Assembly: GCF_035083965.1 (NCBI RefSeq)
Contig: NC_089735.1
Span: 11,266,001 to 11,330,000 of the forward strand
Source: Branchiostoma lanceolatum
Lineage: Eukaryota > Chordata > Leptocardii > Amphioxiformes > Branchiostomatidae
DNA length: 64,000 nt
Reading direction: 5' to 3'
The stretch's first letter is position 1. The number at the start of each line of letters is the position of its first letter. Made by a program: the position numbers and the translations under genes. The notes under the pieces are model-generated. The model had not been told where the DNA came from, did no database searches, and saw nothing but the letters and a program-made list of their open reading frames with translations. This document shows, in pieces, positions 48,243-57,235 of this stretch.

Positions 48243-48252
48243 GGAATTTCCC
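48243..48252 (-). promoter_or_regulatory. kB site upstream of the small RING gene
   Basis: GGGAAATTCC on the minus strand fits GGGRNNYYCC exactly and lies 74-83 bases before the ATG at 48169, in promoter or 5' UTR range. Confidence 0.5.
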
Positions 48253-49244
48253 GACGGAAATAGAAACGTAAATCCCCCAGGTGTGCGCTCACGGGGCTTT
48301 TTTTAACGTGACGTAACGTTGGCCTTTGACCGGATAGGTTACTTGTTTACAGTAGGTACTGTTTTGCACTGAAAAGGACTTTACGCGGAGGGTATTTGGA
48401 CTAACATAGTGAAATGATTGAATAATTCAGAAAGACTATCTACCTTCCTATGCCTGTTTTGTGCCGTGAGACACAAGAAAATAGCCAACCAATTGCTAAG
48501 CAACACATACAGCGGAGAATCATGATAGATTTGACAAAATTGTGCTTTGGGGAACCGAATCATTGAGAAAAGTTGATGAATTGGGATGAAAAGGTCAGTG
48601 ACTTTTCACCGCAACGAACCAGATCAGACTGGATCGGAACAGGAAACATAAGAAGCATCCATAACAAAGTCTCAGCCTTGGGCACGTCCAGACCTGTCAA
48701 TCTTATTTTGTTGTAACGTTGCATAGTACATGTGTGCATATAATTTATGGGATATTGATGACAGACGAGAATAGAGCCAGATGGCATATGTACAGAACGT
48801 GATCTATATATCACTGGTATCTTGTCCTGGTAGGCTGAATGTTGTTGTAGATAAACAGCATGCCCTCGATGGACTGATAGAAAGCAAAGTATACTTTACT
48901 CAAAAGGCCCTGGCTTCAAGCCAGATTTTGTTACAGACATTTCATGCACTGTTTTGTGTACTCAGATTGTAAGAAAAATCGTATATTGTGGCTTAGGCTA
49001 TAGGTTTACGCTTTCCTGTTGCTTTTCTAGTTGTCTGCTAGTCTACTAGTACTGCATGTAACGTTACTGCATACGTGATGGCAAATCAGCATTCCACAGT
49101 GGATTGATGTTATCAGTAAACACGCAGTGGTATTCAAGGGAAGGTGGCCCTACTCTGCGATGAGGCATTGAGCTTCAACAAACCAATACAGTACTAGCGT
49201 TACATACGATCCGTATCGCCAGCAGTGGAAATACCATATCGTCA
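48253..49244. other. Divergent spacer between small RING gene and receptor gene 1
   Basis: No gene is supported. It is the shared upstream region of two divergent genes, bounded by kB-consensus sites at both ends. Confidence 0.5.
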
Positions 49245-49255
49245 GGGAGTTCCCC
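49245..49255. promoter_or_regulatory. kB site upstream of TNF-receptor-like gene 1
   Basis: GGGAGTTCCCC fits GGGRNNYYCC and lies about 150 bases before the start codon at 49403. Because an acceptor precedes the ATG, the site may be in the promoter, in a 5' exon or in a 5' intron. Confidence 0.45.
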
Positions 49256-49393
49256 AAATGTTAACAAAGCGCTGTTGTACTCAGCTGGTTGTACTTGTGG
49301 GCATGCTTACTCGTGCTCTCAGAGGCCATACGATCAAGTACTGTTTCTCGTCTTATCTCATTACAATTTTTCATCTGTCTTTTTGCAGCGTCA

Positions 49394-49399
49394 ATGTGA
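49394..49399 (+). promoter_or_regulatory. Start-stop upstream ORF (ATG-TGA) in front of receptor gene 1
   Basis: ATGTGA is in frame with the main ATG at 49403 and ends three bases before it. Minimal start-stop elements of this kind can hold back initiation at the next ATG. The in-frame TGA also shows that 49403 is the real start of this exon. Confidence 0.4.
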
Positions 49400-49402
49400 G
49401 GC

Positions 49403-51251
49403 ATGCAACACCCTTCTTTGTTCCTCTCCATTGTCTGTCTGCTCTTTGCCCTTGCTGCTCGACCCGTCGCACTTCGAAGACTCGCCAGGTCAGTGCTACG
49501 ACATCGTGGCCCTTTGATCTGCAGAGAGGGCACGTACGCCAGCGAACCGACGAGGTCGTGCGAGCCGTGTGGAGAGCTTTGTCAGCCTCAGAGGGGGACA
49601 CAGAGAGAGTGTGAGTTGCGCTGCAAAGGTGAGAGGCAAAAAAACAAAGTATTCAGTACTAGTACTAGTGTAATTATGCTCTTTTTCAAAGGCTTCGAAG
49701 ACAGGTGTGTTGTTACGTATGCTGTAGATGAACCTCTCTTCTTTCCCGACTTAAGTTTATTTCATGTGAAATTTATTGAATGAATCACGTGATTCACCAT
49801 TGACATTATCCGCACTTAAACTGTGGACATGCACATAGCGGGTAAAACTGGCCGAGGACAAATATTAAGTTTAACATCGGGAAATTCCAACGAAGTCACT
49901 GAAAGGGGGTTCCCCTCTTGTTATGCCAGTGTGGCTCACAGCAGTTGCACCATACATACTGACTTAATGTGTGTAGAAAACATACCGGCAGCGACGACAC
50001 CCGATAAAAGGTGTTCAACCTTAAATGATCTATAGTTATTTACACTGTCTGTCTTTGACACCTAGGCTTCAGCATTCCGACGGTGATCGCGCCCCTGCAT
50101 GAGAAGGAGACCGCAACACAAGAAACAGCAGCTCTAAGGCCAACTTCAGTCGTGGCACCCATCCAAAAGATGGGTTCTGAAGATGTGCAGGCGAAGACAG
50201 GTCTGTAGGATCACAGTCCATATCAGTCGACGATATGAATGCAAGCAAAACGTCTTAAAAGCTCGTGAAAATTGACCAGTATTCTCTACATTTATTTGTT
50301 GACATAATTTGACCTGTTGCTGATTGTGTAGCCTAAATATTTTCTCTAACTTAAATCTACAAATGTAGGACTCACCATCTGGCAGATTGCTGAAGTACTA
50401 GCCATCCCCTTTGGATGTATAATGGCTGGCCTGGCGGTCCTTGGCTACTGCCACTTCCAATTACGGAGACAGGTAAACGGTACCTTTGCATCAATCCCTT
50501 ATTATTTCCATGGATATCTTGTGCTCAAAGCAGTAATTTATCACCATTTCCCAGTCTAATTTGGCGGTGTCGATTAATCTCTGGGTGTTTTGATGAGCAC
50601 ATCGCATACTTTTCTCATAGTTATAGCCTGTTCATGATCACCTATTTTCCCTGTTGGTTTAGGTCCAAAAGCAGAGCAGCTACTCACCAGGACCGGCATC
50701 GCTCTCTCAACAACAACCTCCAAGTGTCCATGTAGCCGTCTCAACTCCACAAGGCTTTGCCACCCCACCTTCGGTGGTTAGCGTTGGTCAGCAACCGCGG
50801 GCAGCGCCCGAACAGCCACCATTGCAGCTGCCACAAGAGAGTCCGTCACTGCCCATCATGGTCACTGCCGGTATGTCGCATTTATCCAGCGAAAGAACGT
50901 GACCTTTTGCAGAGCTTTATTTCAGTTAGCCTGGACTAGCTTTTGAATTTTGCGTACATTGACAATGTATTTCTGACCATTTCTGTCAGTTGCGCGGTAA
51001 GAGGTGTAATGGTAAAGGGTCTGCTTCATTGTCGATACAGCTAGCCTACTGTGTTTCAAAGATCTTTTGGTGACCGCCTTTGCATTGACTGTTCTTTCTC
51101 TGTTATGATAGGTGAACGGACTGCTCCCTCTAACACCGTGCACATCTACGCTACTGACACAAAGCCGCATGTGCACAATGTACAGAACGACCTTGTTGAG
51201 GAAGACCACGTGGCAGGCAGACAGAGGACACGTCAGGAGACCGAGATCTAA
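49403..51251 (+). CDS. TNF-receptor-like type I membrane protein 1 (single BCMA/Fn14-type module)
   Basis: Five exons (49403-49628, 50066-50200, 50369-50472, 50663-50870, 51112-51251; phases 1,1,0,1) give 270 aa. A signal peptide (first ~23 residues, LFLSIVCLLFALAARPVA) precedes one Cys-rich module with spacing C-x12-C-x2-C-x3-C-x9-C-x3-C, close to the single module of BCMA (C-x12-C-x2-C-x3-C-x8-C-x3-C). A Thr/Ser-rich stalk, one transmembrane helix in exon 3 (about LAIPFGCIMAGLAVLGYC) and a basic HFQLRRQ stop-transfer follow. The cytosolic tail is Pro/Gln-rich and ends with a block shared with receptor 2 (APSN.V.IY.TDTKPH...QETEI). ETEI fits a class I PDZ ligand, and TRQE fits the minor TRAF2-binding consensus. 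No death domain. An acceptor at 49387-49388 sits 14 bases before the ATG, so a 5' UTR exon exists upstream. Ligand unknown. Confidence 0.85.
49879..49915. promoter_or_regulatory. Two kB-consensus sites in intron 1 of receptor gene 1
   Basis: GGGAAATTCC (49879-49888) and GGGGGTTCCCC (49905-49915) both fit GGGRNNYYCC and lie 16 bases apart, suggesting an intronic Rel-responsive element. Confidence 0.4.
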
Positions 51252-52160
51252 GACTGCAATGACGGGATCTCCCAACAACTGTCTCTCGTACCATCCTCAT
51301 TTCCTAGATTTTGATTTCTACTAATTTAAATCTTCCTAATGTCATATTGTTGTAAGAGAATGTCAGCGATGTCAGATCTCGGTAAAGACTTTTGATCGAT
51401 AGAGGTTTATTTGCCACCATCGTGAAGTCTGCATCTCATTATGATTGTGTGTAACATTTCTTGTGTAAAACGTTAACATATTTGTCACTATACCCAACAT
51501 GAAGATGTGTTTCTGTATGATAAACTACTGCACTGACAAAGTAATGTCTGTTCACCGATGTCAGGCGGATCTGTAAACCGTGATCCTGGTCACTTAACGT
51601 TCGTCTAACGTATGACGTGGTACCTTGGTTGACGTGTGTAGTAGTGAGAGGGAAACACTTTTATGATTGTTGGTGTAACCTTTGTGACGTAGTCTTGTAC
51701 CTCGTAAACATAAGAAAGATCAGCTTGACATGTGTCTACTTATGGTTTATGAGTTTGAAAATTGCAAACAAAACTGTTGCTTTTACATCTTGTTACGTTC
51801 GTGTGATTTTCTGTTTTTTATTGATCAGTAAGGTTTGTTCTTTCTATCCCTCGTTTGTATGTCCAAGCTCTATTACAGTCCATGGTGTTACGTTGTACAG
51901 TCCCCAGCTTCTGTCTGAGTGAAGATCATTACACATCATAAACTTCATACTAATCCAAGGGGACACTTTAAACTATTGAAAAAGCCACAAAGAATCTATC
52001 CGACAAATGACCTTTCTTATACGTTGATTTCCCCGCCCCCGATGCACCGTCAAGCACGATGCTCTGTTTGTTGTATTTAGCAATTTTCTAGTTTAAAAAG
52101 GTTACATTGTGCTATCTGAGTATAAAAGAGACATGGACTCAATAGATTCTGGTTGGTTTG
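51252..52160. other. Convergent spacer between receptor gene 1 and IAP-3
   Basis: It contains the 3' UTR of receptor gene 1. No other gene seen; the open frames at 51617-51922 and 52109-52393 are shadows or chance, the latter lying over the IAP-3 RING exon on the other strand. Confidence 0.55.
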
Positions 52161-52166
52161 TTTATT
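52161..52166 (-). terminator. Polyadenylation signal of IAP-3
   Basis: AATAAA on the minus strand, 13 bases after the IAP-3 stop codon, in the context AAATAAACAAAC also seen after IAP-2. Confidence 0.6.
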
Positions 52167-52178
52167 TGAATGTCATCC

Positions 52179-55100
52179 TCACGCAAGAAAGGTTTTCTGA
52201 ATTTTCTGAACCCGTTTTCGACATATCGGACAAGATTGTTTTCTCCTGCACATTGCATTTGCACACTCGACACAGCAACAGAAATGACCACATGGAATTA
52301 GGACGACATTGGAATTGCGATACAGGCAAATCTTACAAAGACGTTCTTCTTCTAACTCACGAAGTTTTCTCTGTAGAGCATCCTTTGAAGTAGGTGTTTC
52401 TGCAAAAGATGATAAAAGTCAGTTATAAAACGTTTATTTTATGGCCCGTCACTGCGATTGTCCTTTTTGTCAGCCATGATTATATTATAAACCCTGAATT
52501 CCTCCACATAAAAGTAGACCATGAAATACTGATTACTTCGGTGGTGACATTATGTGTTTTACTCGTATTTGTATCTTTGATATCTTAAATCAACTCAGAT
52601 ATCTAAAGTAAAGGACACATCCACAAATGATACAACTGCACTACTTTCATGCTTTTCATTGAATAGGTTACAAAAGTAATAATAAGTCCCCTTACTAAGG
52701 GGAGGCCCTTACCATCCTGAATGGCATGTGGATTCTCATTGATTTCCACAGACTCCAGTTGGACAGTTGGTTCTACTTCATCTTCTGTTGTGTTATTGCT
52801 AGGCTGTTCCTTGCTTCCACCTAAATATTGAATATATATAAATGAATATCATAAAGAAAATGTTAAATCTTGAAGCATAATCTAGAGGGCTTGGGTAGTT
52901 GCTTGATAGTTATTCATTATGGTGAACAGATGATCATGAAAATTACATAACAACTGCAATTACTCAAAAGGAAATTACAATGATTTGACTTGTTATTGAA
53001 ATGAAAAATACCTTCTTTGCCACCGTCTTCGACAGCCAGCAGTGCCTCTACAAGGCTAGTCAAAGTTGTAAATGGCTGACCGATACTCCGTAGACGTTGT
53101 CCGACGACCGTCTCAATGTTATGGTGATCAAAACCCATCCCTGCAGCGTCTCTGACTACGCGAGATTCCATGGCTGTTTCCAGCTCACTGCCCTGTTCTC
53201 TCGGTAGATGATTGCCTTCTTGTACCTCTATCATGGAAGGTCCACCCATGTGGTGTTCATGTGTTTCGACGACCGTGCTGCAGTGTTTCTGCAGGTTAAA
53301 GAAGATTGTCTGTTTTTGTCTGTGCTCTAACCTTTCTTCTAAACAGCTTCGTACCAACTGTAGCTTCGGCCATTGCATATGCACAGTAACTGTCTCTACA
53401 AAACATGATTGTGTTGTGTAAAAGGGAACTCCAATTGCCTCTCAAGTCGACTTGTTTTTCTTAGTTGAAACTGTGTAACTTTGGGCGAGGAGAAAATTCA
53501 TTGCATCTTGAGCTAGCAATCAGGGATGACTCACACACTATTGTTGGTAAAGTAATGACTATACATGTGAGTGTTTTAAATCTTTGTATCTATATCATTC
53601 TTTACACAGCATTAAATAGTAGCTCCTAGAGAATAGGAGCTTAGGATCATACCTTAACATCGCTGATGTATGCAATGCCCTTCTCCTGTTGGACGAAGCC
53701 GCACTCTTGTCCGTACCATCTTGCATGTTCTGTCCACGGGTCGTCGGAGGGCTGCCAGTCTTTCAGACCCCCGTCACACCAGAAGCATTTCACCTGGTCA
53801 TCGATATCTGCATAGAGATCAAAACGATTGCAATGGTCATAGATCGTGAACATTTCATCCAGACTAGCTATGGATGATATCAAGGCCTTTGAGTTGGTTT
53901 TATCATAAGTAACAGTCACTGTATCCAATAGATGTCATATTTTCTACAGGTTTTTCGGCAACATCACTTTTAAATGAGTTTTGTTTTCGTTTGAAATAAG
54001 TTTAGATGAAGGGTGCATGCACATAAAAGTACAGAAGAGCAACAATTGGATGTATTAACAATGTTTTCTCGAAGACATTAAGATTATTGTAACTTACAGG
54101 TGTAAAAGAACCCAGCTTTCGCCAGCCGTCGTGGTGAGATGGGGCTGTACAGAGGCCAGCGGAAGAAGGTCGACATGCGCGAGTCCTCTGATGCCAGCTC
54201 TGGGTGCTTTGGTCCAGCAGCTGCCCTGACGGAAGGTTGAACTTGGCTTTCGATATGTCCGTAACTGTCAGAGATGGGGCATGTATAATGATTAGCTCAA
54301 TATACACCATGTTTTTACGATCGTCTTAAAAATCAGTTCATAAATTTTCATATCTTTTCAACGCGGCATTCCTTGGTATCAAATAACATGAATGAATTTT
54401 CAAAACTACCGTCTTCTCGTCTTGTTGAAACAGGATAAATTATGAACTAAGAATACATGTTCATTTACAATCTTGTGTAACTAAATGTTTCCACAAGGTT
54501 AGGTTTCGTTTGAAAAGGTAAGAACCTACCTGATAAACGTTGGCTTTGCTGTGAAGTAAATGGTTTCCATTGCAGACTGTCCCGTGGTTTCACCGATAGG
54601 GATATTTGAGGTAGCCATACCTCGCACGTATGGACAGTGTCTATAATGCCTCTCGTGTTCTACTCTAGGGTCGTCTCCCCGTTCCCATTGGTGGAGTACA
54701 CCACCGCAAAAGGCACATTCTACCTTGTCTCTTACCCCAAGGTAGAAGAAGCCTTCTGCTGCTAGTACTTCTGGTGTTACTGGGGTGGCAAGTGGCCAGC
54801 CATAACTATAGTATGTATGAAGGCGGTGAATTTCGGTGTTCAGGTCTTTCCTACACCTGTGATCACAAGTTCTGATATCTACAACGTGTCCTGCAGATGT
54901 GGGTGACGGTGTTTGTATGGATTGATGACGTTTAGCATGTTTTGCCTCTGCTTGATCTTTATGAAAATCGTCGGCATTAAACACATGTTGCTTAACCTCC
55001 TGGTTTATTTCAGATCTGTCAAATTTGTCCGGAACATCAGAATTTAACGGCAAATGACTTGTACAACTATCAAAACCGCCTTGTCTGCAGCTGTTTTCAG

Positions 55101-55449
55101 GTTGAAGTTTTTCAACTTTTTCTCTCGCATACTTACAATGAGGAAATAGCTCAAAATGTTTACGCAAAGGGTCCTCTCCTTCTTTCCAAGTGTTTATATT
55201 GACATTTCCATTACAGCTAAAGCATTGTAAATAGATCCCGTCACCAGGGTAGAAAAACCCGGCTTCTGCTAGCTTAAAGCTGGATAGGTACAGCGGTAGT
55301 GCGACAAAAAGGGAATATGTGGCCATTCTGCTAAAGTAATTAGAATGGTTAGGTTTATAACCACTATCTGTTTCTACCACACTGCGGTGAATGCTATCGG
55401 CACGATCTGATGTTAGATCACTGTCAGCAGAGTCATAACCATGTGCCAT
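52179..55449 (-). CDS. Inhibitor of apoptosis protein IAP-3 (3 BIR + UBA-like + RING)
   Basis: Six exons on the minus strand (55449-54530, 54264-54098, 53807-53653, 53288-53012, 52820-52713, 52399-52179) give 615 aa. BIR1 has Cys76, Cys79, His98, Cys105 with the same two-residue insertion as IAP-1. BIR2 has Cys245, Cys248, His265, Cys272. BIR3 has Cys370, Cys373, His390, Cys398. The UBA-like region with GMGF is about 455-499. A 36-codon acidic linker exon (52713-52820) is absent from the other two genes. The RING exon (Cys563, Cys566, then PCGHFCCC and CPIC, ending QKTFLA) is 221 bases, exactly as in IAP-2, and has no usable ATG, so it is easily missed. The start of exon 4 is the least certain junction (CTTTAACCTGCAG chosen). 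There is no CARD. The N-terminus MAHGY resembles MAQGY of IAP-1, suggesting these two are closest. Confidence 0.9.
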
Positions 55450-56796
55450 TTGACGACGTTTTCAGTTGCAAATTAATATGGGTCACGGGAATTTTGTTGT
55501 GGAAAAGATTTTGGTTGTAATGTCCAAGAGACTTGGAACAAAGGACTGGGAAATTTTGGAAATGGAGAAATTTCGTTGTGCTTGAGTGTTGACCTCCGCG
55601 TGACGTAGCCTGCACTTGTCGGAAAGAAACAGAAATCAGTTTTACGAAACGGCAAAGGCAAGTATAACATGTGAAAATTGATATTTAATGATACATTCAC
55701 AGCAGTGAAATAAAAAATCATATCCATGTTTGTGTCAAGAAATGTCAACGCTTGTCGTGTGATACGCATCGATATGTATGAAGTGGTTTTTATTATCTGA
55801 CAGGAGAAACATATTTTGTCTAAAATATGTCATATCACTTACACACAATTTAATATGATAACATAATTGCATGGCAAGTGTATAAGATAAGATAAAGTAA
55901 GATACGATGACTTCTACTGTATGGATATATGTGCATTTGTTTGGTGAGACTTTGGTTGAATTTCTAACACTTAGACAGTTTTGAATGCACAATCATGTAT
56001 TGTTCAATGATATGTAAACTATAAAGTAGATAACATATTATATTACATCATATTATATTATATCATATCATGTTATATCATATCATATTGAATATAGGTT
56101 CAGGTATGGAAGACGTACATGTAAAATATTATATAAACCATGCGTTCAACACTCATTGCTGCAAATGTTTCGTAATTGTCATATGTTTTCTTCCCATGCA
56201 AATATTTTTCCTTTCCGGCGGTTAAAAGTCACCGACCAGACTATTGATATTGATGATAACTTAATTGTCAATGGTCTTCGAATCACAAACGCCACAATTC
56301 CGTTAAAGACACTTTGCTCCAATAGCTAAAACCTGAGCCTCCGACATCACTTTGAAACCATTGCAATGTAAACATGTCACGGTACACCACTCTTTTGGCG
56401 GGCCGCCAAGTTCCATACCTATTACTCACCCTCGACTCGAGATCTTTGCAAACGTGTGCAAAAAACGGTGGTGACGTGTGCACCGTTCCGGTCCAACAAC
56501 AATGCCAGATTTGTCTACTGCGTTCTTCAGTTTTCAATTTCCGCCCAGCACTGCTGCCTTCTGTGGATTGTTGCTTCTAAAGGCTGGAACAAGTCGGTTT
56601 CCTTACGTCAGAGGTTGATGTAATGGAAAGCCGGCACGCAGTACATCGATGTAACGGTTTGATTTCAACTGATGAAGTCTATTCGGGGCTTAAACGTAGA
56701 TTTTAGAAAGAGAGTCACAGCAGCCTAGGCCCGCCCGGTCGGGAGACGCGGGACGAAAAGGTCTGAACAAGTGCTCTTCACTGTAAAATGTTCCAA
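55450..56796. other. Divergent spacer between IAP-3 and receptor gene 2
   Basis: No gene seen. It holds an AT-rich tract of TATCA/TATTA units at 56035-56092. The first 100 bases upstream of IAP-3 contain CGGGAATTTTG, a near miss to a kB site. Confidence 0.5.
56035..56092. repeat. (TATCA/TATTA)n AT-rich tandem tract
   Basis: Irregular pentamer and decamer units made of ATATC, ATATT and TTATA words. Confidence 0.8.
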
Positions 56797-56807
56797 GGGG
56801 ATTCCCC
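56797..56807. promoter_or_regulatory. kB site, palindromic, between IAP-3 and receptor gene 2
   Basis: GGGGATTCCCC stands inside a longer 19-bp palindrome, CCAAGGGGATTCCCCTTGG (56793-56811). It is 1.35 kb upstream of IAP-3 and 0.43 kb upstream of receptor gene 2, on opposite sides, so it could serve both. Confidence 0.5.
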
Positions 56808-57100
56808 TTGGTCACAAAACCCCACCTCATTTGTTTGCATGGACGCTGCCATTCCAGACGTCCTGACACTTTGCACGAGCTGCAATCTATTGTTTCCTCA
56901 CAACCTGTGCACATTCCTTTGGAAATAACGGGGCACATGCTTGTACGATTATCCGGCAGAATCTTAATCTTGATATTGCTGCACATAGCGATACAATTAT
57001 CAAAAGCCACTGCGAAAACTAGTAACCAAACATGTCTCGCTTCAAAAGGTCTTGTTTTCTGATTGGACGAGAGACGCAAGCGCAAGCGTTACATGGGAAG

Positions 57101-57147
57101 GGGGAATCCCATTCGTAACGCCGCCTGAGCAAGTCACGGAATTCCCC
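57101..57147. promoter_or_regulatory. Two kB-consensus sites in the proximal promoter of receptor gene 2
   Basis: GGGGAATCCC (57101-57110) and GGAATTCCCC (57138-57147, read GGGGAATTCC on the minus strand) lie 135 and 89-98 bases before the ATG at 57236. Both fit GGGRNNYYCC. Confidence 0.5.
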
Positions 57148-57235
57148 CTGCACATATCGGTACGTACGCTGACCGCAGAAAACTTTATCGACAGTATACC
57201 TTGCCTTTTTTTGTGTGAGCTCTACTGTTTTGAAC

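Noticed and set aside
49225-49614. 129-codon plus-strand frame overlapping receptor gene 1
   Set aside because: It is in another frame from the signal-peptide and cysteine-module frame, which is supported by the paralogue.
52109-52393. 94-codon plus-strand frame
   Set aside because: It is the antisense shadow of the IAP-3 RING exon, whose minus-strand frame carries the complete C3HC4 pattern.
28731-55449. CARD domain between UBA and RING in the IAPs (cIAP1/2 identity)
   Set aside because: The linkers are short and acidic in all three genes with no room for a ~90-residue CARD, so the layout is XIAP-like.
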